Assembly: GCA_022819905.1 (NCBI GenBank)
Contig: JAJEGJ010000020.1
Location: 1 to 64,000 of the forward strand
From: Alphaproteobacteria bacterium
GTDB taxonomy: Bacteria; Pseudomonadota; Alphaproteobacteria; TMED109
Direction: 5' to 3'
DNA length: 64,000 nucleotides
A model generated the notes under the pieces. That model was not told where the DNA came from and ran no database searches. It was given only the letters and a program-made list of their open reading frames with translations. Below, in pieces: positions 1-8,732 of this stretch. Positions within the stretch are counted from its first letter, which is position 1, and the number at the start of each line of letters is the position of its first letter. The translations under genes were made by a program, and so were the position numbers.

Positions 1-32
1 ATTGCGATTGACAGCTTCAGCAGTCCGGTCAT
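1..32 (-). CDS. 5' end of an unidentified protein (partial)
   Basis: Only the first ten codons are inside the window, reading MTGLLKLSIA on the minus strand from an ATG at 30-32. A good Shine-Dalgarno (GGAGG followed by 8-9 bases) lies just upstream, at about 41-46, which supports a real start. It is co-directional with and downstream of pncA (108-bp gap). Too little is present to identify the product. Confidence 0.5.
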   Translation of the reverse strand, partial: MTGLLKLSIA

Positions 33-140
33 GGTCCAATTCCTCCGTGGCATTGTCGTGTGCCCTCGGGCATGCCGCGCAGCCGCGACGGGAGTGAGGT
101 GATCGCGGCGCTCCGCGCACGAGGTGCGCCGGTCGGCCGG

Positions 141-800
141 CTATCCGGAAGGCCGCCCCTTGCCGACCGCTCCACCGCCTCGGACCTCCCGGCTCACAGT
201 CACGGCGACACCGGCATCGCGAAAGGCCTCCCTGGCGGCGTCTACCGTTCCGGGCAGGTCGACCGGTCGGGTCGCGTCCTCGATGACGATTGCCTCGTAC
301 CCGTGGGCGCGCGCGTCCGTCGCCGACCAGCCGACGCAGAAGTCGAAGGCGAGCCCGACGAGAAACACGCGCTGGATATGCAGGGCGCCGAGCAGGCCGC
401 TGAGGCCGGTGGGCGTGCTGCGGTCATTCTCGGTAAAGGCAGAATACGAATCGATGCCGGCGTTCATGCCCTTGCGAATGACCGCGAGCGCGCCATCCGT
501 CTCCAGGTCAGGGTGGAAGGCCGCACCGTCGCCGCCCTGGATGCAGTGGTCCGGCCACAGCGTCTGTTCGCCGTACGGCATGCCGATCGTGTCGTACGGC
601 GATTTGCCGGCATGCATGCTCGCAAACGACGCGTGGTCCGGAGGATGCCAGTCCTGCGTGAGAACGACATTCTGGAACTGCGGCAGCAGGCGATTGATGA
701 CGGGCACGACCTGATCGCCGTCGGCGACCGGCAGGTTGCCGCCCGGACAGAAGTCGTTCTGGACATCGACGACGAGCAGGAGATCGTGCGGCCCCATCAT
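141..800 (-). CDS. pncA: nicotinamidase PncA
   Basis: A 219-aa cytosolic isochorismatase-fold amidohydrolase that converts nicotinamide to nicotinate for NAD salvage. The Asp-Lys-Cys triad is visible as D12 (in VVDVQNDF), K110 and C155 (in FDFCVG), and the metal site as D50, H52 (TQDWHP) and H85 (WPDHC). Length and motif order are normal for PncA. The start ATG shares its A with the thrH stop (TGATG), so translation is probably coupled to thrH. NadD of the same pathway is encoded at 42923-43546. The C-terminal 15 residues are Gly/Arg rich and probably disordered. Confidence 0.93.
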   Translation of the reverse strand: MMGPHDLLLVVDVQNDFCPGGNLPVADGDQVVPVINRLLPQFQNVVLTQDWHPPDHASFASMHAGKSPYDTIGMPYGEQTLWPDHCIQGGDGAAFHPDLETDGALAVIRKGMNAGIDSYSAFTENDRSTPTGLSGLLGALHIQRVFLVGLAFDFCVGWSATDARAHGYEAIVIEDATRPVDLPGTVDAAREAFRDAGVAVTVSREVRGGGAVGKGRPSG

Positions 801-1408
801 CAGGCGCTCATCCGTCCGGCACAGGTCAACTCGAGCAATTCAGAGTACTCCGATAGGGCGACGAGGTCCGAGCGCTCTTCCTGTATCTGCCGGGGGGCCC
901 GGAACAGGACGGCGCGCGTCGCGGCGTCGAGCATCGGAATGTCGTTGTACGAGTCACCCACTGCAACCACTTCGAAACCCAGGGCGGTGAAGCCCTCGAC
1001 GGCGCGTCGCTTGTGGTCGTCGACCCGTTTTCTCCAACCGACCACGCGCAGGTCGGCCGACGTCTCCAGGTGGTGGCAAAACACGGCCGGTCGACCGAGC
1101 GCGGCGAACAGCGGGTCCGAGAGTTCGTAGAACGTGTCCGACAGGATGGTCACCTGGTGGGTCTCGCGGAGGCGATCGAGAAATGCGCGCGCGCCGGGAT
1201 ACGGCTGCAGCGACGCGGCAACCGCGCGAAGCCGCGGCAGGTCGATGGCGTGGTCGGCCATGACCTCGATCCGGTGGCGCATGAGGGCGTCGTAGTCGGC
1301 AACGTCACGCGTGGTCTTTCGCAGCTCCTGGATCCCGGTTTCCGTGGCGACCGCGTGCCAGATCTCCGGCACCAGCACCCCTTCCAAATCCAGGCAGACC
1401 ATTTGCAT
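800..1408 (-). CDS. thrH: bifunctional phosphoserine phosphatase/homoserine phosphotransferase ThrH
   Basis: A 202-aa HAD-superfamily protein that closely follows the ThrH pattern: motif I CLDLEGVLVPEIW near the N-terminus (DxE rather than DxD), motif II in TILSDTFYE, and motif IV GDSYNDIPML. ThrH from Pseudomonas dephosphorylates phosphoserine and can transfer the phosphate to homoserine, joining serine and threonine synthesis. The family's DLEG signature separates it from SerB. It lies 29 bp after etfA and is coupled to pncA, in an apparent etfB-etfA-thrH-pncA transcript. Confidence 0.9.
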   Translation of the reverse strand: MQMVCLDLEGVLVPEIWHAVATETGIQELRKTTRDVADYDALMRHRIEVMADHAIDLPRLRAVAASLQPYPGARAFLDRLRETHQVTILSDTFYELSDPLFAALGRPAVFCHHLETSADLRVVGWRKRVDDHKRRAVEGFTALGFEVVAVGDSYNDIPMLDAATRAVLFRAPRQIQEERSDLVALSEYSELLELTCAGRMSA

Positions 1409-1437
1409 GGGCGGTTTGCGAACGCGTCTGACCGGGA

Positions 1438-2367
1438 TCAGAGTGCGTCGGCGATCTCCGGCACGATCTTGAACAGGTCGCCGACCAGCCCGTAGTCGGC
1501 AACCTGGAAGATGGGGGCTTCCTGGTCCTTGTTGATGGCGACAATCACTTTGCTGTCCTTCATGCCCGCGAGGTGCTGAATGGCCCCGGAAATACCCACG
1601 GCGATGTACAGCTCGGGCGCGACCACCTTGCCGGTTTGGCCGACCTGGAAATCGTTCGGGACGTAGCCGGCGTCCACGGCGGCGCGGCTGGCGCCAACGG
1701 CGGCACCCAGCTTGTCCGCCAGCTGGTCGAGCAGCTGGAAGTTCTCGCCGCTGCCCATACCTCTGCCGCCGGAGATGACGATGCGCGCAGCGGCAAGCTC
1801 CGGTCGGTCAGACTGGCTCAGTTCGCGCTTGACGAACCGCGCGATGTCATGGGCTGCAACCTCGGGCCCGTCGGTGATGGCAGCCGAGCCGCCTGGCGCC
1901 TCGGCCACGGCAAACGCGGTGCCGCGTACCGTGATGACCTTTACGGGGTCGCGGGAGCGCACGGTGGCCAACGCGTTGCCCGCGTAAATCGGCCTGATGA
2001 ACGTGTCCCCGTCCACGATCTCCGTGATGTCGGAGATCTGCTGGACATCCAACATGGCGGCCACGCGGGGCATCAGGTTCTTGCCCCAGGTTCCCGCCGG
2101 CGCAAGCACGTAGCCGTAGTTCCTGGCGGTCTCCGCCACGGCGGGCGCCAGGTTCTCGGCGAGGTTGCCGGCGAGGCCGGGCCCGCCGGCCTTGATGACC
2201 GAGCGGACGCCGACGATTCCGCTGGCGGCTTCGGACGCCTCGTCGCCTTGCTCGTCCAGCACCAGCACGTCGACCTCCGGGTCGATGGCAAGGGCGGCGG
2301 TGATGGTGGCGAGCGTGCCGCGGGGAAGATTGGCGCCGTCGGTTTCGGCAACGACCAGAACAGCCAT
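1438..2367 (-). CDS. etfA: electron transfer flavoprotein alpha subunit
   Basis: A 309-aa ETF alpha subunit. With EtfB it carries electrons from acyl-CoA dehydrogenases (one is encoded at 18541-19764) to ETF:ubiquinone oxidoreductase. The C-terminal FAD-binding half is clear: SGGRGMGSGENF, then GAAVGASRAAVDAG, GQTGKVVAPELYIAVGISGAIQH and the INKDQEAPIFQVADYG signature. Its ATG shares one base with the etfB stop, typical of obligate heterodimer genes. Length matches the family. Confidence 0.96.
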   Translation of the reverse strand: MAVLVVAETDGANLPRGTLATITAALAIDPEVDVLVLDEQGDEASEAASGIVGVRSVIKAGGPGLAGNLAENLAPAVAETARNYGYVLAPAGTWGKNLMPRVAAMLDVQQISDITEIVDGDTFIRPIYAGNALATVRSRDPVKVITVRGTAFAVAEAPGGSAAITDGPEVAAHDIARFVKRELSQSDRPELAAARIVISGGRGMGSGENFQLLDQLADKLGAAVGASRAAVDAGYVPNDFQVGQTGKVVAPELYIAVGISGAIQHLAGMKDSKVIVAINKDQEAPIFQVADYGLVGDLFKIVPEIADAL

Positions 2368-3116
2368 CAGAGGACGCCCTTCTCTTCGCGGAGGATCTGC
2401 ACGAGTTCAGCGGCCGATTCGAGCATCCGGCCCGGCGGACGTGGCGGCGGTTCGGCCACCGTGACCGTTTCCAGGCGCGGTGCGACGTCGACGCTGTAGT
2501 CCGCCGGGGTCTTCGCCTCGATGGGCTTGCTCTTCGCCTTCATGATTCCGGGCAGTGACGGATAGCGAGGCTCGTTCAGCCGGAGATCGGTGGTGACGAT
2601 CGCCGGCGCATTGATCGAGATGGTCTCGAGGCCGCCGTCGATCTCGCGGGTAACGTCGAACACGCCGTCACCGATCACGAGTTCGGACGCGAACGTGCCT
2701 TGCGGCCAGCCGAGGAGCGCTGCCAGCATCTGCCCGGTCTGATTGCTGTCATCGTCGATGGCTTGCTTGCCCAGGATCACGAGCCCCGGTTCCTCGGCCG
2801 CGACGACGCCGGCGAGCAGCTTGGCCACCGCGAGCGGTTCGGGAGGCTGCTCCGTCTGCACGTGGATGCCGCGGTCGCATCCGAAGGCGAGAGCGGTTCG
2901 GATGGTTTCCTGGCTGCGGGCCGGCCCGATCGAGACGGCAACCACCTCGGAGGCCGTACCCGCCTCTTTCAACCGAATCGCTTCTTCGACAGCAATTTCA
3001 TCGAACGGGTTCATGGACATCTTGACGTTGTCGGTCTCGACACCGGAACCATCCGGCAGCACCCGAATGCGGACGTTGTAGTCGATGACACGTTTGACTG
3101 CGACAAGGATTTTCAT
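2367..3116 (-). CDS. etfB: electron transfer flavoprotein beta subunit
   Basis: A 249-aa ETF beta subunit beginning [14 protein letters not shown]. It has the AMP-binding region and the recognition-loop motif near residue 190 ([19 protein letters not shown]), which docks acyl-CoA dehydrogenases. It overlaps etfA by one base. A HIG1-type small membrane gene lies 97 bp upstream on the same strand, an arrangement I know from other alphaproteobacteria, where a cobalamin adenosyltransferase usually precedes it; that gene is absent here. Confidence 0.96.
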   Translation of the reverse strand: MKILVAVKRVIDYNVRIRVLPDGSGVETDNVKMSMNPFDEIAVEEAIRLKEAGTASEVVAVSIGPARSQETIRTALAFGCDRGIHVQTEQPPEPLAVAKLLAGVVAAEEPGLVILGKQAIDDDSNQTGQMLAALLGWPQGTFASELVIGDGVFDVTREIDGGLETISINAPAIVTTDLRLNEPRYPSLPGIMKAKSKPIEAKTPADYSVDVAPRLETVTVAEPPPRPPGRMLESAAELVQILREEKGVL

Positions 3117-3213
3117 GAGCGACCGGCTCCGAGGGGACAGTAGCGGTGAGGGAGGGGCGCGCGTCGACTAGCGCGGCCTTCATGCATCCTAAACGAATGC
3201 TCCGGGAATTCGT

Positions 3214-3441
3214 TCAGGACGCGTTCTGCATCAATGCGGCGAACGCAAGGATTAGCAGAACGGCTAGCGCCTGCAACACGACGCGGGCCCGCATCAGGCG
3301 GTTTCCCCAGCGGGCATTGAATTCACCACCGCGAAACATCGAGATGACGCCGACCGCCAGCACGATGACAACCGCGGCGAGGCTGACTCCCAGGATGTAG
3401 GGGAAGATGTCTTGCAGCAGGCTCACGTATGGCTCCGGCAA
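3214..3441 (-). CDS. HIG1-domain-like twin transmembrane protein
   Basis: A 75-aa protein with two hydrophobic segments (about residues 12-34 and 53-71) joined by a short basic loop containing FRGGEFNARWGNRLMRARV. The loop (FRGG...N.LMR.RV.LQ) is the HIG1/hypoxia-induced signature found in small inner-membrane proteins, some of which associate with respiratory complexes. It sits just upstream of etfB, consistent with respiratory electron transfer. The family assignment comes from the motif; the specific role is not known. Confidence 0.75.
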   Translation of the reverse strand: MPEPYVSLLQDIFPYILGVSLAAVVIVLAVGVISMFRGGEFNARWGNRLMRARVVLQALAVLLILAFAALMQNAS

Positions 3442-3515
3442 GGCAGGAAAGCAGGAGGATAGTGGAATGTGGCGTGCCGGAAACTGACGGGCTCCGTCGC
3501 CTTATGCACGGAACA

Positions 3516-3543
3516 TTCCCGATGTCGCGGCCGGCATCGGGAA
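3516..3543. other. inverted repeat in the P450/HIG1 intergenic gap
   Basis: TTCCCGATG (3516-3524) and CATCGGGAA (3535-3543) are perfect 9-bp arms around a 10-base loop. It lies between the P450 stop and the start of the HIG1 gene, both on the minus strand. No T-run follows on either strand, so it is not a classical intrinsic terminator. It could be an operator or a transcript-end hairpin. Confidence 0.35.
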
Positions 3544-3668
3544 CACACCGGCAACCCGGATTTCCCTGCGCGCCCTGCATGAGCGTCACCGAGACGCCAG
3601 AACCCTGATTGCCGACAGGCCTCGAACGGAGGGCCGGGACTCCTGCCGGCAGGGAAGAACCTCGCCGA

Positions 3669-4913
3669 TCAGGTCACGTCGACCCACAGTTCCGAGAGGC
3701 CCCGAAGGACCATCTGGTTTCGACGGACCGGGTCCTGCGCCAGGCGTATCCTCGGAAAGCGCTCGAGCAGGGCCTTGAAGGTGCCCTTTCCCTCCAACAC
3801 CGCCAGTGATGCGCCCAGGCAATAGTGAATGCCCCGTCCGAAGGATATATGACTTTTCTCGGATCTTCCGAGGTCGAGGCGATTGGGGTCGGTGAAGACT
3901 TCGGGGTCCCGGTTGGCCGCCCCCAACAGGGAGATCACGCGGTCACCGGAGCGAATCTTCTTGCCGCCGATGTCGAGGTCCTCGCGGGCGATCCGGCCAT
4001 CGAACTGAACCGGAGGGTCGTACCGGAGCAGCTCCCCGATGGCTCCCGTGAGCATGTCGGGATGCTGACGCAGGCGCTCGAGCTGATCGGGGTGACGCAG
4101 GAGCGCCAGCATCCCGTTTCCGATCAGGTTGCGCGTGGTCTCGTTGCCGGCGACGAGCAGGAGCATCAAGGTGGATAGAAGCTCCTCCCGGGTGAGGCGG
4201 TCCCCGGCTTCCTCGGCGGCCATGAGTCCGCTCAGCAGGTCATCCTGCGGGTTCGCGCGGCGTTTCTCGATCTGTCCTTCGAAGTACTCGAAGAGCTCGC
4301 CGGTCGCCTTGCGGACCTTGTGTACGTCGGGCTCGTCAAGCAGCGGCTCGACCGTCATGGCGATGTCGTCGGACCAACCGCGGAACCGGTCCCGATCTTC
4401 CGGCGGCACGCCGAGCATCTCGGCGATCACGATGACGGGCAGCGGGAACGCCACCGCGTCGATGAGGTCAAAGCGGTCCTGGTTGCCGACGGCGTCAAGG
4501 AGCTCGTTCACCACGGCGTCGATCCGGGGCTCCAGTTTCTCGATGGCCCGCGGCGTAAAGGCCTTGGATACGAGCCCTCGCAAGCGGGTGTGCTTGGGGG
4601 GATCGAAGTCGAGCATGGTCAGATACGACGTGTAGCCGTAGTTCCGGCCTTCCGACGTGAACCGCTTGTGATCCCTGAGGAGCTGATCGACATCCTCGTA
4701 CCGGGTCAGTGCCCAGGCTTTCATCAGTCGCATCCGGTGCACCGGATCCTTGCGACGGAGCTCGTCGTATAGCCCGTACGGTTCGTGTCGCGTGGCGATG
4801 GAGGTCGGATCGTAGGCGACACCGGATTCCAGCCGTTCCCATGCCAGCAGCATCTGTTTGGCCGCCGGGGTAATGAGCCGGTTGGCCAGACGGGATAGGG
4901 AAGCCATAGGCAC
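3669..4913 (-). CDS. cytochrome P450
   Basis: A 414-aa soluble bacterial class I P450 monooxygenase. Hallmarks are the I-helix AGNETT (255-260, oxygen activation), the ExxR pair E294/R297 in GELLR, and the heme-thiolate loop FGRGIHYCLG with Cys365. Length is normal for the CYP107/CYP109-like soluble group. No ferredoxin or ferredoxin reductase is adjacent, so redox partners must be encoded elsewhere. The substrate cannot be read from the sequence. The nearest genes (SDR, esterase, CoA-transferase) are compatible with degradation of a hydrophobic compound, but that is only inference. Confidence 0.93.
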   Translation of the reverse strand: MPMASLSRLANRLITPAAKQMLLAWERLESGVAYDPTSIATRHEPYGLYDELRRKDPVHRMRLMKAWALTRYEDVDQLLRDHKRFTSEGRNYGYTSYLTMLDFDPPKHTRLRGLVSKAFTPRAIEKLEPRIDAVVNELLDAVGNQDRFDLIDAVAFPLPVIVIAEMLGVPPEDRDRFRGWSDDIAMTVEPLLDEPDVHKVRKATGELFEYFEGQIEKRRANPQDDLLSGLMAAEEAGDRLTREELLSTLMLLLVAGNETTRNLIGNGMLALLRHPDQLERLRQHPDMLTGAIGELLRYDPPVQFDGRIAREDLDIGGKKIRSGDRVISLLGAANRDPEVFTDPNRLDLGRSEKSHISFGRGIHYCLGASLAVLEGKGTFKALLERFPRIRLAQDPVRRNQMVLRGLSELWVDVT

Positions 4914-5201
4914 CTCGCTTTGATGCAGCCAAAACGGCTAATGCCGGATCGCAAGATTTAGCGCGCCGGGCTTGTCGACACCGTGCCGAAGCGGCGGACA
5001 ACGTCAAGCCCGCTGTGAGTGGCTAATTTGCCATATTCGGGTGTGACTTAGGGCACCAACGCTGGACGCCACCGACGCAGGCGAATAGGTGGCCGCCGAA
5101 TGTCCGGTGGCTACACGCGGCTTGCGGCTGCATCAGTCTCCCGTGCGTTCTCGATCGTCTCGTTCACTCGAGTGCGGGCGCACCCGAACGGGAGGATCGA
5201 T

Positions 5202-6110
5202 TCAGAGCGACGTGAGTTTCTCTGAAATCTCCCACAGGCGTTTGGCACTGTCCGGATTTCGGGAAGCAGCCGACGACGTGGCAGCGCGCCCTGGAGAGCG
5301 AAACTTGCCGCTCACACCCGGCGTGAAGTACTTGCCGGTAACGCCGGCGAGGTCCGGCGAGGCGGCGAGGTGGATCGAGGTTTCTGCGCCTTTCTCGGGT
5401 GTGATGGCGGCAGTGAATCGAAACACCAGGGTGGCGATGCTCCGCCAGAATGCGGAGTTGTCAGTGGAACCCTGACCGAGATGGGAGCGCACGAATCCCG
5501 GATGGAGCGCGTTGACCGTGGGTCCCTCGTCTCCGAGCTTGCGCGCCAGTTCGTAGGTAAACAGAAGGTTGCAGAGTTTCGAGCGCTTGTATGCGGTCCA
5601 GCCGTTGTAGCGATGAGAGAACTGCAGGTCGTCGAAGTTCAGATCAGTCCCCACATGCGCGTGTGAGGCCACGTTGACAATGCGGGCCCCGGGCGTCGCT
5701 CGGAGTTGGTCCAGCACCAGGTTCGTGAGAAGGAAGTAAGCGAGATGATTGAGCGCAAAGGTCATCTCGATCCCGTCGGCACTAACCAAGCGGCTGGCGA
5801 ACAGCCCTCCCGCATTGTTCACGAGCACGTCAAGACGATCGCCTTGGGTCATGATTGTTCGGGCCAATCGCCGGACTTCGCTCTGGGAGGAAAGATCCGA
5901 CTGGTGGAAGCACACGGCATCATTGCCGGTGTCCGCGCGAATCCCGGCGACGGCGGCATTACCCTTCAAGGGGTTCCGTCCGACGATGGTGACGCGGGCA
6001 CCACAGGCGGCCAGCGCCTTCGCGGTGGCGCGTCCGATGCCGTCGGTTGCGCCGGTTACGATGGCGACCTTGTCCCGCACATCCTGTCCCCAACGCCGAG
6101 AAATTCGCAC
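5202..6110 (-). CDS. SDR family oxidoreductase (retinol dehydrogenase/WWOX-like)
   Basis: A 302-aa short-chain dehydrogenase with the classical set: TGATDGIG near residue 20 (NAD(P) binding), NNAGG near 96, a Ser in NVASHAHVG, and YKRSK (Tyr/Lys pair) followed by NALHPGFVRS. The insert DLNFDDLQF after the Ser strand and the overall length resemble the retinol dehydrogenase/protochlorophyllide reductase-like group. The upstream start is GTG at 6110; another GTG ten codons later (VRDKVAIV) is also plausible. The last 30 residues are polar and likely variable. Confidence 0.88.
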   Translation of the reverse strand: MRISRRWGQDVRDKVAIVTGATDGIGRATAKALAACGARVTIVGRNPLKGNAAVAGIRADTGNDAVCFHQSDLSSQSEVRRLARTIMTQGDRLDVLVNNAGGLFASRLVSADGIEMTFALNHLAYFLLTNLVLDQLRATPGARIVNVASHAHVGTDLNFDDLQFSHRYNGWTAYKRSKLCNLLFTYELARKLGDEGPTVNALHPGFVRSHLGQGSTDNSAFWRSIATLVFRFTAAITPEKGAETSIHLAASPDLAGVTGKYFTPGVSGKFRSPGRAATSSAASRNPDSAKRLWEISEKLTSL

Positions 6111-6447
6111 GGGGCATGATAGTCATGGTGATGGATGACCGATCGACTGCACGGAACAGACGTCTGTGCGGGCAACGGGTGGCGGAGTGTCCCGCACCCC
6201 CAGTGGCCAGCAGCGATTGGTCATGACCGCCTGCACCCGCAGAGCAGCACTGACCGAAGGTGTCCATCGCGCATCGGAACTGAGTGCGACGGAACGAAGT
6301 CCGTCGTCTGCGGCGTTGCTTGGCAAACGCGAGTGTCGGATTCACGACGTTCGCTTGCGTCCCAGATGCAGGCAACCTGCGTAGTCATTGCCTGAAAGTT
6401 GCCTAGCGGGTAGTCACTCTCAATCTGCTCAAATGGGGTGTGTGCCC
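6111..6447. other. divergent intergenic region
   Basis: 337 bp between the SDR gene (minus) and the esterase (plus). It should carry promoters for both. I see no convincing -35/-10 pair, hairpin or RNA gene in it, and open frames here look like noise. Confidence 0.4.
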
Positions 6448-7110
6448 ATGGATGATTCTGCCGACGGCGGTGTTCGACCGCGCCCCTTGTCGGGGCCTCG
6501 CGTGACGCCCCGATCGCACGCGCCTGCCCGTCAACTGGTGGTGTTCCTGCACGGTTGGGGGTCGAGTGGCGACGACCTGATTCAGCTGGCCCCTCTGTTT
6601 GCTGGCGCACTGCCTGACGCCGAGTTCGTGTCACCGCACGCACCGGAGCGATGCGATCAGAACCCGGCCGGCTTTCAATGGTTTACCCTTGGGGGCGCAA
6701 ATCCGGACCGGGCGGCTGCGGCCGCGCGAGCAGTCATCGATCTCAATGCCTTTCTCGAGGCCGAACAACGACGGCTGGGGCTGGCAGAGAACCGGGTGGC
6801 GCTGGTGGGCTTCAGCCAGGGCACGATGATGGCCCTTGAACTGGGACTGCAGCGTTCGTTCGCCGGGATTCTCGGGTATTCAGGCGCTTTGCTGCCGACA
6901 GCGCGAAAGGTAAGCCAGGCCGATGTCTTCCTTGTCCACGGGGCTGCCGACGACGTACTCCCGGTTGAAGGCATGCACGCGGCGGTCGCGGAACTGGCGC
7001 CATTGGGCGTCCGCGTGCGGTACCACGTCCGACCCCGGCTGGGCCACTCGATCGACGAAGAGGGCATCGCACTCGGGGCGGACTTTCTGCGGCGACAGCT
7101 CCTGCAGTAG
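6448..7110 (+). CDS. alpha/beta hydrolase, phospholipase/carboxylesterase family
   Basis: About 220 aa, the compact carboxylesterase fold. The N-terminal oxyanion strand is VVFLHGWGSSGDDL, the nucleophile elbow GFSQG gives S123, the acid is D169 in HGAADDVLP, and the base is H200 in RLGHSID. Such enzymes hydrolyse short acyl esters or lysophospholipids. No signal peptide, so cytosolic. The start is uncertain: ATG at 6448 is chosen, with ATG 6433 and TTG 6388 as in-frame alternatives; none has a strong Shine-Dalgarno and residues before about 25 are not conserved in kind. Confidence 0.88.
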   Translation: MDDSADGGVRPRPLSGPRVTPRSHAPARQLVVFLHGWGSSGDDLIQLAPLFAGALPDAEFVSPHAPERCDQNPAGFQWFTLGGANPDRAAAAARAVIDLNAFLEAEQRRLGLAENRVALVGFSQGTMMALELGLQRSFAGILGYSGALLPTARKVSQADVFLVHGAADDVLPVEGMHAAVAELAPLGVRVRYHVRPRLGHSIDEEGIALGADFLRRQLLQ

Positions 7111-7172
7111 GCGTTCGGTGTTCCTCGGTTTCGTGTGCTAACAATTGCAGCAGGTAGGGCGAGGATCGGACC

Positions 7173-7553
7173 ATGAACGACGAACGTTACCGCCGGGGCG
7201 ACGACAGCCTGCAGGAGATCGCCGGTCTCTGGGAGCGCACTAGTGCGAATGGCCGTGAGTACATCGGCGGGCGCACATCGGACGACGAAGACATCACGAT
7301 TCCGGCCGGATCATTCGTGATGGTGTTCCCGAACGACAGCGAGAATCCCCGTGCGCCGGCGTTTCGGCTGCTGTTTTCCCCGCCGCGCGATGATGGACCG
7401 CGGGCGGCACCACCCACGAAAGGCAGGTTCGACCGCTTCAAGGGTGGCGCCAAACCGCAGGAATCGTATTCGGCTGGTGAGCCGGTCCAGGGGAATCCAA
7501 TGACGCACGCAGCGCCCGGCGACGACATTCAGGACGACGACATCCCGTTTTAG
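7173..7553 (+). CDS. small protein of unknown function with an SSB-like DDDIPF C-terminus
   Basis: A 126-aa protein, ATG start, 62 bp after the esterase. Residues 19-32 (LWERTSANGREYIG) and 45-67 (SFVMVFPN, then APAFRLLF) look like the small beta-barrel type found in DUF736-like proteins; that likeness is from memory. After a Gly/Pro/Arg linker the chain ends DDIQDDDIPF, and its last six residues are identical to the tip of E. coli SSB, which recruits repair and replication proteins. It is not itself a canonical SSB: there is no recognisable full-length SSB OB domain. The function is unknown; a DNA-metabolism role is inferred from the tail. Confidence 0.8.
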   Translation: MNDERYRRGDDSLQEIAGLWERTSANGREYIGGRTSDDEDITIPAGSFVMVFPNDSENPRAPAFRLLFSPPRDDGPRAAPPTKGRFDRFKGGAKPQESYSAGEPVQGNPMTHAAPGDDIQDDDIPF

Positions 7554-7681
7554 AAAACCCCCACGACTGGTGGGTGGCTCATCGACTGCCAGCTGATGGG
7601 GCAAACGGAGGTGTTCGGACACCCCTCGAGTCGAGAGGCATCACTGCCCTCTCCCCAAGATTCCCGCTTGTCGGCGGCAGG

Positions 7682-8350
7682 TCAGCCTTCCACGGCCACG
7701 CCGATGATGAAGAGAACCGAATAGTCCTGCTTGTTGCAGCCATCGATCGGCGGCATCAGGCCTCCTGGAGCCACCGGGAACTCGGTCATTTGCGCCTTGG
7801 CTGGCGAGCACGGGCTGTCGGGGGTCGCTGGCGTGTAGCGTGCCGACCGGCATCGCAGATGCGTCACGTCGTGGATTGTGGCGTTGCCCCGTAGCTCCCA
7901 GCGCTGATCACCGTCCTGGTCCATGGGATGGACCGTCAGCACGGTCGTGACCTCGCGTCCGCCAGTGACAACGTACTGGCCGGGAGGAAGCGGAAATTGC
8001 GGCTTCTCCATGATCAGACCGTTTTCTTCCACCCACCAGTCCGCCTCGTCGAATTTCCACCGGGCCGGCGCGACTCCGCCTGCGGCCTGCAATCGCTCGT
8101 AGTGCTTCAGCCACACCCCTCGCGGGCCCGGGTCCAATCGCCAGACCCCCCACTGTTGCGCGCCACTCCCCGAGTTCGCACCCGGGTCACCCAATGCGGC
8201 GATGAATTGCGGGCGAATCTGCTTGAATCTTGTCTCGTCATCACTGGCTGCCTGAACCGACTGTCCGGCAGTGACCATGATTGCGAGCAGCCCAACGGCC
8301 CAGAGTGCGCAGGGGATCAGGCGTCGTGTGGTGGTTGAGGGCGGCAACAC
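7682..8350 (-). CDS. secreted protein of unknown function
   Basis: A 222-aa protein with an N-terminal signal peptide (basic start, hydrophobic about residues 11-28, likely cleavage after SVQA). The mature part is Trp-rich (WGVWRL, ARWKF, ADWWVEENG) with a beta-rich stretch LPPGQYVVTGGREVTTVLTVH and three cysteines (two close together near residue 170-185, one in DGCNKQ). It is predicted periplasmic or exported. I do not recognise the family. It stands alone, with a 382-bp gap upstream of its start. Confidence 0.72.
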   Translation of the reverse strand: MLPPSTTTRRLIPCALWAVGLLAIMVTAGQSVQAASDDETRFKQIRPQFIAALGDPGANSGSGAQQWGVWRLDPGPRGVWLKHYERLQAAGGVAPARWKFDEADWWVEENGLIMEKPQFPLPPGQYVVTGGREVTTVLTVHPMDQDGDQRWELRGNATIHDVTHLRCRSARYTPATPDSPCSPAKAQMTEFPVAPGGLMPPIDGCNKQDYSVLFIIGVAVEG

Positions 8351-8732
8351 TGGACCTCGCCACGGAAACAGTTATGCGGTCAACGCGGGATCACGGGCCT
8401 GATCTTCGTGGTGATCCGGCCCCATTTCGTGATCCGGTCGCAATGGTAGTGAATGGTCAGTGGCTGCTCCAGCGGGAGTATGGCCGGGCCTCGACAGGAG
8501 GTGCGCAATCTGTCACGCCGTTTCACTACTGCGGTCCGCTCCGTCTTCGCCCGCAGCTGGCTGACCCGGATTCCGCTCTTGCATCGAGGTGCTTTAGGCG
8601 CTCTTCTTCAATGCCCCGACCAAACCCAGGACGTCACTCGGCTTCTCTCTCTTTCGGGTGCCGCCAGGTCTGCACACGTCCATCCTCGGGGATCCCGTCG
8701 TCGTGACGCTACAGCGGGCCGAGACGACCGAG
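8351..8732. other. intergenic region with no recognised gene
   Basis: 382 bp between the 5' end of the secreted protein gene and the 3' end of the CoA-transferase gene, both on the minus strand. It contains the direct repeat GTGATCCGG (about 8411 and 8429). Open frames run through it on both strands but have no family-like features or ribosome-binding site. It presumably holds the promoter for the secreted protein. Confidence 0.35.

Noticed and set aside
4967-5012. Inverted repeat CGGGCTTG...CAAGCCCG upstream of the P450 gene
   Set aside because: Arms are only 8 bp with a 30-base separation; such spacing is expected by chance in a GC-rich gap and no promoter element fits it.
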